Source of the DNA: Salinispirillum sp. LH 10-3-1 | Lineage (GTDB): Bacteria > Pseudomonadota > Gammaproteobacteria > Pseudomonadales > Natronospirillaceae | NCBI RefSeq assembly: GCF_030643825.1 | Contig: NZ_CP101717.1 | Coordinates: forward strand, 1 to 64,000 | Length of the DNA stretch: 64,000 nucleotides | Direction of reading: 5' to 3' | Shown here: one piece after another, positions 39,742-50,580 of the stretch | How the letters are laid out: each line of letters begins with the position of its first letter | Numbering within the stretch: position 1 is the stretch's first letter | Made by a program: the position numbers and the translations under genes | The notes under the pieces: generated by a model | What the model saw: the letters and a program-made list of their open reading frames with translations, nothing else | What the model was told of the DNA's origin: nothing | Database searches by the model: none

Positions 39742-39963
39742 ATGGAAACTGCTGTATATTTTGCTGTTGCAATCATCTTGGCTGCCGGTGCACTAGGTGC
39801 GTCACTGTCTATCAGTAACCTGGGTAGCAAGCTGTTGGAAACTACAGCTCGTCAGCCTGAATTGGCACCTGCACTGCAGACTAAATTCTTCATCATCGCT
39901 GGTCTGGTAGAAGCTATTCCTATCATCGGTGTTGGTATCGCAATGCTCTTGATCTTCCTGTGA
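39742..39963 (+). CDS. atpE: ATP synthase F0 subunit c
   Basis: Subunit c forms the rotating proton-binding ring. The 73-residue hairpin has helix 1 (about 4-33), the polar loop ARQPE (36-40) and helix 2 with the ion-carrying Glu57. Glu57 is followed by Ala rather than Ser/Thr, favouring H+ over Na+. Helix 1 is unusual: where E. coli has G-x-A-x-G-x-G (23-29), this protein has Gly19-x-Ser21-x-Ser23-x-Ser25. These small residues set helix packing and hence ring size. Translation is probably boosted by the upstream U-rich region. Confidence 0.96.
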   Translation: METAVYFAVAIILAAGALGASLSISNLGSKLLETTARQPELAPALQTKFFIIAGLVEAIPIIGVGIAMLLIFL

Positions 39964-40034
39964 TAACCCGTTGTCCGTCCTGAAGTATTTTGGGTCGTTG
40001 ATCAATTCAAGCTATCAACAGAAAGAGGTGAAAC

Positions 40035-40505
40035 GTGAATTTTAACTACACGTTAGTTGGTCAAATCATCACCTTTGGTCTGTTCGTATGGTTTTGCGCA
40101 AAGTTCGTTTGGCCGCCACTCGTGGCGGCTATCGAAGAGCGCCAGAAGAAGATTGCCGATGGCTTAAACGCCGCTGATCGTGCAAGCAAAGATCTGGAGC
40201 TCGCGCAAGATAGCGCAAAGGCAAAATTGCGTGAAGCCAAAGAACAGGCAGCAGCCATTATTGAGCAGGCGAATCGTCGTGCTGCACAGTTAGTGGATGA
40301 AGCAAAGGCTGAAGCTCGTGCGGAAGGTGAGCGTTTAATCGTTGCCGCCCGTGAAGATATCAAACACGAGCAAAACCTGGCAAAAGAAGAATTGCGTGCG
40401 AAAGTCGCAGTGCTTGCAATGCTGGGCGCAGAGAAAGTATTGGATGCCTCTATCGACGAGAAAGTCCACAGTGACATGCTGGAAAAACTGGCAGCAGAAC
40501 TCTAA
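40035..40505 (+). CDS. atpF: ATP synthase F0 subunit b
   Basis: Subunit b is the peripheral stalk linking subunit a to F1. One N-terminal membrane helix (about 5-27) is followed by a long charged coiled coil rich in Ala, Glu, Lys and Arg up to residue 156, exactly the usual length. The start is GTG after GAAAGAGG. Only one b gene is present, so the stalk is a homodimer. Confidence 0.96.
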   Translation: MNFNYTLVGQIITFGLFVWFCAKFVWPPLVAAIEERQKKIADGLNAADRASKDLELAQDSAKAKLREAKEQAAAIIEQANRRAAQLVDEAKAEARAEGERLIVAAREDIKHEQNLAKEELRAKVAVLAMLGAEKVLDASIDEKVHSDMLEKLAAEL

Positions 40506-40517
40506 GGGGATGAGGCT

Positions 40518-41054
40518 ATGGCAGAAATCAGCACATTAGCACGTCCTTACGCGAAAGCGGCGTTCGATGTAGCCAAGGCGAACGGCCAGCTTACTGGGTG
40601 GTCGGCGATGCTGCGCTCCTTAGCCAGCGTTGCTTGCATACCCGAAGTCCAGTCGTTGGTAAACCACGTCAGTCTCTCTACAGCGCAAAAAGTAGAGCAA
40701 CTGGTCGCGTTGTGTACTGAAGACATGGTCGCTGGCGGTGAAAATCTTGTTGCTACGATGGCAGAGAACAGCCGTTTGGGTCTGTTACCGGAAGTCTTTG
40801 AGCAATTCGAAACGTTGCGTTTGGCGGAAGAACAAACCGCCGACGTGGTGATCTCTACTGCGTTCGCGTTGTCCGATGCACAGATAAAAACCCTGTCAGA
40901 AAAAATTACCAAGAAGCTGAACCGTGCGGTTCAGGTGTCGACAGAGCTCGATCCGTCTTTGAAAGGCGGTATCATCATTCGTTACGGTGATACCGTGATC
41001 GATGGTTCTGTACGCGGTCGTTTGGTCAAACTGGCAGAAGCGATGAATTCCTAA
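40518..41054 (+). CDS. atpH: ATP synthase F1 subunit delta
   Basis: Delta sits on top of F1 and binds the b dimer. The N-terminus [15 protein letters not shown] and the C-terminal segment [26 protein letters not shown] are the conserved family signature. Length 178 is typical. It is 12 bases after atpF and 14 before atpA. Confidence 0.96.
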   Translation: MAEISTLARPYAKAAFDVAKANGQLTGWSAMLRSLASVACIPEVQSLVNHVSLSTAQKVEQLVALCTEDMVAGGENLVATMAENSRLGLLPEVFEQFETLRLAEEQTADVVISTAFALSDAQIKTLSEKITKKLNRAVQVSTELDPSLKGGIIIRYGDTVIDGSVRGRLVKLAEAMNS

Positions 41055-41068
41055 TTGAGGGAAATAGC

Positions 41069-42610
41069 ATGCAGCAATTAAATCCTTCAGAAATCAGTGA
41101 AGTGATTAAGAAGCGCATTGAGGGTCTCAATGTATCTTCTGAAGCAAAAAATGAAGGCACTATCGTGTCGGTATCTGACGGTATCGTTCGTATCCACGGT
41201 CTTGCCGATGTAATGTACGGTGAAATGATCGCCTTTGACGGTGGTTTATTCGGTATGGCACTGAACTTGGAGCGTGACTCCGTTGGTGCTGTTGTACTGG
41301 GTGACTATAAAGGTTTGGCCGAAGGTCAAAAGTGTCATTGCACCGGTCGTATCCTAGAAGTACCCGTAGGCCCAGGCCTGATGGGTCGTGTTCTGGATGC
41401 GCTGGGTAATCCTATTGATGGTAAAGGCCCTGTAGAAGCTGTTGGCACTGACGCTATTGAAAAAGTGGCGCCTGGTGTAATCGCTCGTCAGTCGGTCGAT
41501 CAACCATTGCAAACCGGCTACAAAGCCGTTGATGCCATGGTACCCATCGGTCGTGGTCAGCGTGAGTTGATCATCGGTGACCGCCAGACGGGTAAAACCG
41601 CCATGGCCATCGATGCCATCATCGCGCAGAAAGACACGGGCGTTAAGTGTGTATACGTTGCCATCGGTCAGAAACAGTCGACCATTGCTAACGTCGTACG
41701 CAAGCTGGAAGAGCACGATGCGTTGAAACACACCATCATCGTAGCCGCTTCTGCTTCTACTCCTGCCTCTATGCAGTTCTTGGCGCCTTACGCTGGCTGC
41801 ACCATGGGTGAGTATTTCCGTGACCGTGGCGAAGATGCCTTGATCGTATACGATGACCTGTCTAAACAGGCTGTTGCTTACCGTCAAATCTCGCTGTTGC
41901 TCCGTCGTCCGCCAGGTCGTGAAGCCTACCCTGGTGACGTATTCTATCTACACTCACGTTTGCTTGAGCGTGCTTCACGCGTTAATGCAGAAGAAGTTGA
42001 AAAGCTGACCAAAGGCGAAGTGAAAGGCAAAACCGGCTCTTTGACCGCGCTGCCAATCATCGAAACTCAAGGTGGTGACGTATCGGCATTCGTACCGACC
42101 AACGTAATCTCGATTACTGACGGTCAGATCTTCCTGGAAACCAACCTGTTCAACTCCGGTATTCGTCCGGCAATGAACGCGGGTATTTCGGTTTCTCGTG
42201 TAGGTGGTGCGGCGCAGACCAAAATTGTTAAGAAATTGTCCGGTGGTATTCGTACGGCATTGGCTCAGTATCGTGAATTGGCGGCATTCTCGCAGTTCGC
42301 ATCTGATCTGGATGAAGCGACGCGTGCCCAGCTAGACCACGGTGAGCGCGTGACAGAGCTGATGAAACAAGCTCAGTACGCACCACTGTCTATCGCACAA
42401 ATGGCAGTGTCTATCTTTGCAGCGAACGAGGGTTACCTCAAAGACGTTGCAGTGAGTGACATTGGTTCATTCGAGTCAGACTTGCACAAATTCATGCAAG
42501 CGGAATACGCCGACCTGATGAAAGACATCGTTGCTTCTGGCAAATACGATGACAGCATCGAGAAAGCGTTCCGTGAAGGTATCGAGAAGTTTAAGGCTTC
42601 TCGTAGCTAA
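41069..42610 (+). CDS. atpA: ATP synthase F1 subunit alpha
   Basis: Alpha carries the non-catalytic nucleotide sites of the alpha3beta3 hexamer. The P-loop GDRQTGKTA and the arginine-finger region with [18 protein letters not shown] are present, and the 513-residue length equals that of E. coli. It is followed by a strong stem-loop before atpG. Nothing is unusual in the protein. Confidence 0.98.
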   Translation: MQQLNPSEISEVIKKRIEGLNVSSEAKNEGTIVSVSDGIVRIHGLADVMYGEMIAFDGGLFGMALNLERDSVGAVVLGDYKGLAEGQKCHCTGRILEVPVGPGLMGRVLDALGNPIDGKGPVEAVGTDAIEKVAPGVIARQSVDQPLQTGYKAVDAMVPIGRGQRELIIGDRQTGKTAMAIDAIIAQKDTGVKCVYVAIGQKQSTIANVVRKLEEHDALKHTIIVAASASTPASMQFLAPYAGCTMGEYFRDRGEDALIVYDDLSKQAVAYRQISLLLRRPPGREAYPGDVFYLHSRLLERASRVNAEEVEKLTKGEVKGKTGSLTALPIIETQGGDVSAFVPTNVISITDGQIFLETNLFNSGIRPAMNAGISVSRVGGAAQTKIVKKLSGGIRTALAQYRELAAFSQFASDLDEATRAQLDHGERVTELMKQAQYAPLSIAQMAVSIFAANEGYLKDVAVSDIGSFESDLHKFMQAEYADLMKDIVASGKYDDSIEKAFREGIEKFKASRS

Positions 42611-42626
42611 GCTGGTTCCTGATCAT

Positions 42627-42665
42627 ATCTGGGCGGTTGCCACATACCGGCAACTCTGCCCAGAT
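42627..42665 (+). promoter_or_regulatory. Two-tier stem-loop between atpA and atpG
   Basis: ATCTGGGC (42627-42634) pairs with GCCCAGAT (42658-42665), and inside it GTTGCC (42636-42641) pairs with GGCAAC (42649-42654). Only a small internal loop separates the tiers. No T tract follows. It ends about 18 bases before the atpG start, so it may limit translation of gamma or define mRNA ends after atpA. Confidence 0.6.
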
Positions 42666-42683
42666 TAGTTTGAGGCGATAATT

Positions 42684-43553
42684 ATGGCAGCCGGAAAAGA
42701 GATACGCTCCAAAATTGGGAGCATCAAGAATACGCAGAAAATCACTTCCGCGATGGAAATGGTTTCGGCGAGCAAGATGCGCAAAGCCCAGGACCGGATG
42801 CAAGCCACCAAGCCGTATTCTGAAAAAGTACGTCTGGTGATCGGCCACATCGCAAACGCCGATACCGACTATAACTACACACACCCTTACCTCGAGGAGC
42901 GTGAGGTAAAGAACGTAGGTTATATCATGGTATCGACCGACCGTGGCCTCTGTGGTGGTCTGAACGCCAACATGTTTAAGGCCGCACTGAAGTCGATCAC
43001 TGAATGGAAGAATCAGGGCGTAGGCGTTGAGGTCTGCACCATCGGTAACAAGGGCGCGGGATTTTTCCGCAAAATCGGCTTGCGCAGCGTTGCAGCCACG
43101 AGCTCACTGGGCGACAAACCAGAAGTCAAAGACGTTATTGGTTCTGTTCAGGTTATGCTCCAGAAATACAACAAGGGCGAAATTGATCGTCTGTTTCTGG
43201 TTTATAACGAGTTCGTTAACACCATGACGCAGACGCCAAACGTCGAGCAGTTGCTGCCTTTGGTAGCGGCTGAAGATGAAACGGCAAAGCGCGACATTTG
43301 GGAATATATTTACGAGCCAGATGCCAAGAAGTTGTTGGACGGTTTGTTTTCCCGTTATGTTGAGGCCATGGTGTACCAGGCCGTAGTTGAGAATCTGGCT
43401 TGTGAGCAGGCCGCGCGGATGATGGCAATGAAGAACGCGACAGATAATGCTGGGGATTTGATGGACGAGCTAGCGTTGGAATACAACAAAGCCCGTCAGG
43501 CCAGTATTACGCAGGAATTGTCTGAGATCGTTAGCGGCGCCATGGCGGTGTAG
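42684..43553 (+). CDS. atpG: ATP synthase F1 subunit gamma
   Basis: Gamma is the central rotor shaft. The conserved N-terminal helix ([31 protein letters not shown]-like) and the C-terminal helix ending in [20 protein letters not shown] are typical. [16 protein letters not shown] is the usual mid-protein signature. Length is 289 (287 in E. coli). It is preceded by a strong stem-loop. Confidence 0.97.
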   Translation: MAAGKEIRSKIGSIKNTQKITSAMEMVSASKMRKAQDRMQATKPYSEKVRLVIGHIANADTDYNYTHPYLEEREVKNVGYIMVSTDRGLCGGLNANMFKAALKSITEWKNQGVGVEVCTIGNKGAGFFRKIGLRSVAATSSLGDKPEVKDVIGSVQVMLQKYNKGEIDRLFLVYNEFVNTMTQTPNVEQLLPLVAAEDETAKRDIWEYIYEPDAKKLLDGLFSRYVEAMVYQAVVENLACEQAARMMAMKNATDNAGDLMDELALEYNKARQASITQELSEIVSGAMAV

Positions 43554-43578
43554 CGAGCTCCCCAATATTCGGGATTGA

Positions 43579-44997
<1,419 letters not shown>

Positions 44998-45000
44998 TGG

Positions 45001-45037
45001 AAGCCAACCTTACGCAGCAATGGGTAAGGTTGGTTTT
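45001..45037 (+). terminator. Terminator-like hairpin between atpD and atpC
   Basis: CCAACCTTAC (45004-45013) pairs perfectly with GTAAGGTTGG (45024-45033), and the stem extends three more pairs (one G-U) to the flanking AAG/TTT. It runs into TTTTCTGT. It begins 4 bases after the atpD stop and probably causes partial termination, lowering epsilon relative to beta. Confidence 0.65.
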
Positions 45038-45061
45038 CTGTGATCCCTTAGGGAGAGAATG

Positions 45062-45484
45062 ATGGCAATGACTGTACATTGCGATATCGTCAGCGCTGAA
45101 GGCAAGATCTTTTCGGGTCTGGTCGAGTTTTTGGTCGCCAGCGGTGCCATGGGCGAATTGGGTATTCTGCCTAATCACGCTCCGCTGCTGACTACACTTG
45201 AACCTGGCTACATTAAGATCACCCGACAGGGCGGCAAAGAAGAGATGATGTATGTGTCCGGTGGCTTCTTAGAAGTGCAGCCGAACCTACTGACCATTCT
45301 TGCCGACACGGTAACCCGAGCGGATGATATCGATCAGGCGGCTGCGGAAAAAGCAGCTGAAGAAGCGAAGAAAGAAATGGCACATCTCGTTGGCGACGCT
45401 GATTATGCGTACGCCGCCGCGCGTTTGGCAGAAGCCATGGCGCAACTGCGTGTGCTCGAAGCAATGCGTCGTCGTCGCAAGTAA
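45062..45484 (+). CDS. atpC: ATP synthase F1 subunit epsilon
   Basis: Epsilon links the rotor shaft to the c-ring and inhibits ATP hydrolysis. The N-terminal beta-sandwich (MTVHCDIVSAEGKIFSGLVEFL; GELGILPNHAPLLTTLEPG) and the C-terminal helical hairpin are complete at 140 residues. ATG 45062 gives MAMTVHCD, as in E. coli (MAMTYHLD), with AGGGAG 6 bases upstream; ATGs at 45059 and 45068 are alternatives. It ends the atp operon before a strong terminator. Confidence 0.95.
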   Translation: MAMTVHCDIVSAEGKIFSGLVEFLVASGAMGELGILPNHAPLLTTLEPGYIKITRQGGKEEMMYVSGGFLEVQPNLLTILADTVTRADDIDQAAAEKAAEEAKKEMAHLVGDADYAYAAARLAEAMAQLRVLEAMRRRRK

Positions 45485-45511
45485 GCTTACTTGCGCGGCC
45501 CGCTATGCGAG

Positions 45512-45537
45512 AAAGCGACCTTCGGGTCGCTTTTTTT
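45512..45537 (+). terminator. Intrinsic terminator of the atp operon
   Basis: AAAGCGACC-TTCG-GGTCGCTTT followed by TTTT: a 9-bp stem with a stable UUCG tetraloop and a T tract, 28 bases after the atpC stop. Confidence 0.95.
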
Positions 45538-45658
45538 ATGCCTGTGGATTTGCCTGCGAACCTATGGCCTTATTTATGTCATAAAGAAAATGACAATTAC
45601 AGGGCTATGAATCCCGTCAACATGCCTTAGAATGAACGCCAAATAGGGAGAAACTCAA

Positions 45659-47017
45659 ATGTCAGTACACATTGTCATTTTGGCGGCGGGTCAAGGCACA
45701 CGCATGAAATCGAAATTGCCTAAGGTGCTACACCCCTTGGCGGGGACGCCCTTGGTGCAGCACGTCGTTGATACGGCACAACAACTGGGTGGAGATATTA
45801 CTCTGGTGGTTGGTCATGGCGCCGAAGCGGTGAAAGCGCAGTTCGCCGAACAGCCTGTTCGATTCGTCACTCAGGCGGAGCAGTTGGGTACCGGCCATGC
45901 CGTGGCACAAGCCTTACCCTGTATAAAAGACGACCAACGTGTACTGATTCTTTATGCCGATGTTCCGCTGATCGAGGCTAATGCACTGTTGCCTTTACTA
46001 AGCGGCGAGCGGGCCGAAGGCTTGACGCTATTCACGGCGTCATTGAATGACCCGACTGGCTATGGTCGTGTCGTGCGTGAACATAACGCTATCACTGCCA
46101 TCGTAGAGCAAAAGGACGCCACGCCAGAACAACTTCGCATCAAAGAAATTAACACCGGCATCATGTCCGTGCCCGGTCAGTGGCTACAACAGGCTTTGCC
46201 GCGCTTGGACAACAGTAACGCACAGCAAGAGTATTATCTGACTGACCTTGTGGCTATGGCCGTAGCGGACGGTTTGGTCGTTAACGGAGTAGAAGCTGAC
46301 GACTTGATTGCCACGCAGGGCGTTAATAACCGCGTGCAGTTGGCGGCCTTGGAGCGCGAATATCAGCGCCGCCGGGTGGAGAGTTTAATGTTGCAAGGCG
46401 TGACCGTGATCGATCCGGCTCGTTTAGATTTGCGCGGTACAGTAACCACCGGTACAGATAACGTCATCGATGTAAATGTCATCTTGGACAATGTCTCCCT
46501 GGGTTCCAATGTCACCATCGGTGCCAACTGCATTATTCGGCACAGTCATATTGCCGATGGCGCAGTTATTCTCGACAACACTCTGATCGAAGAGTCGCAC
46601 GTCGGGCCAAATGCTAATGTTGGCCCCTTTGCGCGTTTGCGTCCCGGTACAGCACTGGCGGCTAAGGCCAAAGTCGGCAATTTCGTGGAGATCAAGAAAT
46701 CACAGATCGGCGAAGGTGCTAAAGTAAATCACCTGACGTATGTCGGCGATGCCACAGTGGGCGCGGGCGCTAACATCGGGGCAGGCACCATTACCTGTAA
46801 CTACGACGGCGTGAATAAGTACCGCACGCGCATTGGTGACGGAGCTTTCATTGGCTCCAACAGTACCTTAATCGCCCCAGTTTCCATAGGGGATGGCGGC
46901 TATGTCGGCGCAGGTTCAGTGATCAGCAAAGACGCTCCGGCCCAACAGTTAACCCTCGCCCGCGCTAAGCAGCTAACGCTCGCTAAGTGGCAACGCCCAA
47001 CTAAAAAGGACGCTTAA
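45659..47017 (+). CDS. glmU: Bifunctional UDP-N-acetylglucosamine pyrophosphorylase / glucosamine-1-phosphate N-acetyltransferase
   Basis: GlmU acetylates glucosamine-1-phosphate and couples it to UTP, giving UDP-GlcNAc for peptidoglycan and LPS. The N-terminal uridyltransferase shows LAAGQGTRMKSKLPKVLHPL (about 7-26) and the C-terminal acetyltransferase is a left-handed beta-helix (about 250-440) with GPFARLRPGT and NYDGVNKYRT. Length 452 is usual. GGGAG precedes the ATG. glmS lies two genes downstream, so both amino-sugar genes are close. Confidence 0.97.
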   Translation: MSVHIVILAAGQGTRMKSKLPKVLHPLAGTPLVQHVVDTAQQLGGDITLVVGHGAEAVKAQFAEQPVRFVTQAEQLGTGHAVAQALPCIKDDQRVLILYADVPLIEANALLPLLSGERAEGLTLFTASLNDPTGYGRVVREHNAITAIVEQKDATPEQLRIKEINTGIMSVPGQWLQQALPRLDNSNAQQEYYLTDLVAMAVADGLVVNGVEADDLIATQGVNNRVQLAALEREYQRRRVESLMLQGVTVIDPARLDLRGTVTTGTDNVIDVNVILDNVSLGSNVTIGANCIIRHSHIADGAVILDNTLIEESHVGPNANVGPFARLRPGTALAAKAKVGNFVEIKKSQIGEGAKVNHLTYVGDATVGAGANIGAGTITCNYDGVNKYRTRIGDGAFIGSNSTLIAPVSIGDGGYVGAGSVISKDAPAQQLTLARAKQLTLAKWQRPTKKDA

Positions 47018-47020
47018 CGC

Positions 47021-47677
47021 ATGCCTACCGAGACGTCCTTTGCGGCGGTGCTATTTGATTGCGACGGAGTATTGGTCGATTCGGAATCCATCGCGACGCG
47101 TGCTCTCCACAAGTCGTTACAGAGTGTAGGGGTTACCCTGACCGAACATGAGGTGGCGCAGCAGTTTACCGGACATGCGTGGCCTCGTTGTATTGAAATG
47201 ATTGAAGAGCTGATTGGGCAGACTCTTCCGGACACTTTTTTGGCCGATAACCGCACGTACTTTGAAAGTCTGATGGCCGATGCCCTATTGCCAATGCCGG
47301 GTGTGGTCGAGCTTTTGGATCGTTTAGCACTGCCGTTCGCAGTAGTGACTAACTCACGTACACAAGAATTGGCGTTTAAGTTAGGTGTTTCTGGGCTAGA
47401 TAGGTACTTCTCGGGAGCACAGCGTTTTGATGCCGAAGCAATGGGTGTTGCCAAGCCCGATCCGGCCATTTATCGGCGATCGGCAGAGCGGTTAGGGTTT
47501 GATATTAAGCAGTGTTTGATCATTGAAGACAGTTATCCCGGACTGGTAGCAGCGACAGAAAGCGGAGCCACTGTTTGGGCTTACCGCCCATCGGCTACTG
47601 CTGAGCAGCTAGCACAATTATCAGTTACCAATGTGATGACCGACTGGCGAGAATTTCCGCAGCTGCCTGAGCGATAA
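47021..47677 (+). CDS. HAD-superfamily phosphatase (subfamily IA)
   Basis: A 218-residue haloacid dehalogenase-like hydrolase, beta-phosphoglucomutase/phosphoglycolate-phosphatase group. Motif I DCDGVLVDSE gives the nucleophile Asp and acid/base Asp; the helical cap spans about 22-88; motif II Thr/Ser is in VVTNS, motif III Lys in AKPDP, motif IV in IIEDSYPG. The substrate cannot be told from sequence; a sugar phosphate is plausible given its place between glmU and glmS. It starts 3 bases after the glmU stop. Confidence 0.88.
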   Translation: MPTETSFAAVLFDCDGVLVDSESIATRALHKSLQSVGVTLTEHEVAQQFTGHAWPRCIEMIEELIGQTLPDTFLADNRTYFESLMADALLPMPGVVELLDRLALPFAVVTNSRTQELAFKLGVSGLDRYFSGAQRFDAEAMGVAKPDPAIYRRSAERLGFDIKQCLIIEDSYPGLVAATESGATVWAYRPSATAEQLAQLSVTNVMTDWREFPQLPER

Positions 47678-47741
47678 ACAAAAAGATCTTTAATGTACCG
47701 TGCTCTAGGGAGTGCGGAGTAACTTAATTCATATGGCTTAT

Positions 47742-47760
47742 GGTATGGCATCTAGATACC
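47742..47760 (+). promoter_or_regulatory. Small leader hairpin before glmS
   Basis: GGTAT (47742-47746) and ATACC (47756-47760) can pair, ending 8 bases before the TAGGAG ribosome site. In E. coli glmS translation is controlled by leader structure and the small RNA GlmZ; whether that applies here is not shown, and the stem is short. Confidence 0.25.
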
Positions 47761-47782
47761 GCAAGCGTTAGGAGAAATGACT

Positions 47783-49603
47783 ATGTGTGGGATTGTTGGA
47801 GCCGTAGCGCAACGTGATGTGGTGGATATTCTAGTAGAAGGCCTGCGCCGCCTGGAATACCGTGGTTATGACAGCGCTGGTGTAGCGGTCATGCAAGCAG
47901 GCGGCGAGCTGCGCCAAACCAAGCGTCTGGGCAAGGTATCGGAACTGGCCGCCGCTCTGAGTACCCAGCCGCTGCCCGGTGGTACCGGCATCGCACACAC
48001 GCGTTGGGCAACACACGGTGAACCCAGCGAAGTGAACGCTCACCCACATACCAGCGGCAGTGTCGCCGTAGTGCACAATGGCATCATCGAAAACCACCAG
48101 ACGCTGCGCAATGGCCTAAAAAGCAAGGGCTATCAGTTTGTGTCGCAGACAGATACTGAAGTCATCGCCCACCTAATCGCTGACCTACGCAGCCAACACG
48201 GCAGCCTGGTCGAAGCGGTACAGGCTGCGCGCAAACTTCTGGAGGGCGCTTACGGTACCGCCGTCATGGACACCAACGAACCGGAGACCATTGTGGTGGC
48301 CCGCTCCGGGGCGCCGCTGGTGATTGGTTATGGTATCGGTGAGCACTTTGTTGCGTCTGACCAACTTGCCTTGTTACCGGTTACACGTCGATTTCAGTAC
48401 CTTGAGGAAGGCGATGTGGCAGAAGTTAAGCGTACCTCGGTGCGTATTTTCGATCTCAACGACGAACGGGTTGAGCGCGAAATAGTCGAAAGCACGGTCA
48501 ACCATGATGCCGGTGACAAAGCGGGCTATCGCCATTTTATGTTGAAGGAAATTCACGAACAGCCCGACAGCCTGCGCGCTACTTTAGAGGGTCGTATTAA
48601 CGCCGGTCGTGTGGTGGCCGAAGCTTTTGGCGCCGGTAGCATCGACATTTTGCGTGACATTCAAGCAGTACAAATTATCGCCTGTGGTACCTCCTATCAC
48701 GCTGGTATGGTCGCGCGGTATTGGTTTGAAGAGATCGCCGGTATCCCCTGCCAAGTGGAAATCGCCTCCGAGTTCCGTTACCGCAAATCCGTCGTACTAC
48801 CGAACAGCCTGCTGGTAACCATCTCACAGTCCGGAGAGACCGCCGATACCCTGGCAGCACTGCGCCTTGCTAAAGACCTCGGCTATGCCGCATCCTTGAC
48901 CATTTGCAATGCACCGGGTTCTTCGCTGGTGCGTGAATCCGACCTCGCTTATATGATGCGCGCTGGCGTGGAAATTGGCGTTGCTTCCACCAAGGCCTTT
49001 ACCGTGCAGTTGACTGGCTTGTTGCTGTTGACCATGAGCATCGCACAAGAGCAAGGCAAGCACGTTAAGCCGTTGGTTGAGCTAATGGCTAAACTGCCAA
49101 CACTGGTGGAGCAAGCCTTGCAGCTTTCCAGCAGCATTGAAGAGTTGGCGGAAGACTTCGCTCACAAGCATCATGCCTTATTTCTGGGGCGTGGCACCCA
49201 GTACCCCATTGCGATGGAAGGCGCGCTAAAGCTCAAAGAGATTTCCTACATTCACGCCGAAGCCTACGCCGCAGGCGAGCTGAAACATGGCCCACTGGCA
49301 TTGATTGACGAAGACATGCCGGTCATCGTCGTTGCACCCAACAACGACCTGTTGGAAAAGCTGAAATCGAACATGGAAGAAGTGCGCGCGCGAGGTGGCC
49401 AGCTTTACGTGTTTGCCGACGAAAACGCCAACATGGAACCGGAGCCCGGTATTCAGGTGATTACTATGCAGACCGTCCCCGATTTGCTGGCGCCGGTGGT
49501 CTACACCATACCGTTACAGTTGTTGTCGTACTATGTCGCCTTGATCAAAGGCACCGATGTGGACCAGCCACGCAATTTGGCCAAGAGCGTTACGGTGGAG
49601 TAA
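47783..49603 (+). CDS. glmS: Glutamine--fructose-6-phosphate aminotransferase (isomerizing)
   Basis: GlmS makes glucosamine-6-phosphate from fructose-6-phosphate and glutamine, the first step to UDP-GlcNAc. The glutaminase domain must begin MCGIVGA, because Cys exposed after Met removal is the nucleophile; this fixes the start at 47783 rather than the upstream ATG at 47777. HTRWATHG follows. Two SIS sugar-isomerase domains occupy about 285-600 ([18 protein letters not shown], ending AKSVTVE). Length is 606 (609 in E. coli). TAGGAG lies 8 bases upstream. Confidence 0.97.
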   Translation: MCGIVGAVAQRDVVDILVEGLRRLEYRGYDSAGVAVMQAGGELRQTKRLGKVSELAAALSTQPLPGGTGIAHTRWATHGEPSEVNAHPHTSGSVAVVHNGIIENHQTLRNGLKSKGYQFVSQTDTEVIAHLIADLRSQHGSLVEAVQAARKLLEGAYGTAVMDTNEPETIVVARSGAPLVIGYGIGEHFVASDQLALLPVTRRFQYLEEGDVAEVKRTSVRIFDLNDERVEREIVESTVNHDAGDKAGYRHFMLKEIHEQPDSLRATLEGRINAGRVVAEAFGAGSIDILRDIQAVQIIACGTSYHAGMVARYWFEEIAGIPCQVEIASEFRYRKSVVLPNSLLVTISQSGETADTLAALRLAKDLGYAASLTICNAPGSSLVRESDLAYMMRAGVEIGVASTKAFTVQLTGLLLLTMSIAQEQGKHVKPLVELMAKLPTLVEQALQLSSSIEELAEDFAHKHHALFLGRGTQYPIAMEGALKLKEISYIHAEAYAAGELKHGPLALIDEDMPVIVVAPNNDLLEKLKSNMEEVRARGGQLYVFADENANMEPEPGIQVITMQTVPDLLAPVVYTIPLQLLSYYVALIKGTDVDQPRNLAKSVTVE

Positions 49604-49667
49604 CAGGGTGTTCTTGCTAAAAGGCAGAAATCAGAAGTAGCTGGTAACCTTGGCGATCGCAAATGTT

Positions 49668-49695
49668 AAAAAAGGAGGCCAATGCCTCCTTTTTT
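49668..49695. terminator. Bidirectional terminator between glmS and the binding-protein gene
   Basis: AAAAAAGGAGGC-CAAT-GCCTCCTTTTTT: a perfect 12-bp stem with A and T tracts on both sides, serving the two convergent genes. Confidence 0.95.
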
Positions 49696-49707
49696 CTTTT
49701 TACCCTA

Positions 49708-50457
49708 TCACTGATAGAGGATCTCATTTAACCGTCCGCTGTCGCTCAGCTTTTTAAGTCCGGCATTGAAGGTATCAATGATGAGCTGTGCATCGGGGTG
49801 GTCACGCGAGATGATCAGGTGATAAGGATCAGCTTTGATCGGTTTAGGATAAAACGATATTTGGTCAGCAGCACCGATAGAGCGTGCCAATTCCAAGCCA
49901 ACCTGTACTTCTTCCAGCACACCGTCTAAGCGACCGGCTTGCAGCTTACGGTAGTTGTTTTCTGGGACACCAACGCGATCCAGTGTAAAGCCCGCGTCCT
50001 CGGTGACGAAGCCATAGTCATAAGCCGTCACTGCGCCGAATACCTTGCCCTTCAAGTCGTCCGGAGCCTCCCAGCTGATAGGTTGATCGTTTCGGTAGAA
50101 CACCACGGTTTCAAGGGAAATAACCGGGTCGCTGTAGAGAAATTGCGTACCACGTTCGCTGTTGTAGCTGTATAGGAAGGTACCGTCTAAGTCAGCCTGA
50201 CGTGTCATTTCCAGACCGCGTGCCCAGGGCAAATAACGGTACTGCACATTCCACCCTTCTTGTGCGAAGGCTTCGCTGACCACCTGAGCGGCAGGACCAC
50301 CATTCGGTAATGTGTCCCCTTGATAGGGCGACCAGTCGCCACTGGCGAGGGTGATGGTGCGTGCCATTGCGGTGGGTGCCGCGAGTAGCAAAGTGACCAG
50401 CGCGCCGATCGCTAGGCGTAAAAGTCGTGTTTGGGGGATTAACGAGTTAAGGTTCAT
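49708..50457 (-). CDS. Periplasmic solute-binding protein (SBP family 3-like)
   Basis: A 249-residue exported protein with a signal peptide (about 1-32, LLAAPTAMA-R) and the bilobed fold of amino-acid-type binding proteins: ITLASGDWSPYQGDTLPNGG at the mature N-terminus, a hinge near WEAPDDLKGKVFGAV, and a C-terminal ADPYHLIISRDHPDAQ segment. No ABC permease or ATPase is adjacent. It lies 124 bases downstream of a chemoreceptor gene on the same strand, so it may serve signalling rather than uptake. The ligand is unknown. GGAG lies 8 bases before the ATG. Confidence 0.85.
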   Translation of the reverse strand: MNLNSLIPQTRLLRLAIGALVTLLLAAPTAMARTITLASGDWSPYQGDTLPNGGPAAQVVSEAFAQEGWNVQYRYLPWARGLEMTRQADLDGTFLYSYNSERGTQFLYSDPVISLETVVFYRNDQPISWEAPDDLKGKVFGAVTAYDYGFVTEDAGFTLDRVGVPENNYRKLQAGRLDGVLEEVQVGLELARSIGAADQISFYPKPIKADPYHLIISRDHPDAQLIIDTFNAGLKKLSDSGRLNEILYQ

Positions 50458-50530
50458 GTTGTGTACTCCGGTGAAGTTAAAGTCTGAGTGTCACCTTGTC
50501 GCAACCCTTGCTTCGCAGTGCGTAAAGTGT

Positions 50531-50551
50531 GTTCATCAATGCCTGATGAAC
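50531..50551 (-). promoter_or_regulatory. Hairpin between the chemoreceptor and binding-protein genes
   Basis: GTTCATCA (50531-50538), 5 bases, TGATGAAC (50544-50551): a perfect 8-bp inverted repeat in the 123-bp gap. No T tract follows on either strand, so it is more likely an operator or an mRNA-processing site than a terminator. Confidence 0.45.
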
Positions 50552-50580
50552 TTGGGCTCTCCACTCCGTGTGGAAACACC

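Noticed and set aside
47021-47677. Specific naming of the HAD enzyme as phosphoglycolate phosphatase (gph) or beta-phosphoglucomutase
   Set aside because: HAD motifs are clear, but cap residues and context do not settle the substrate.
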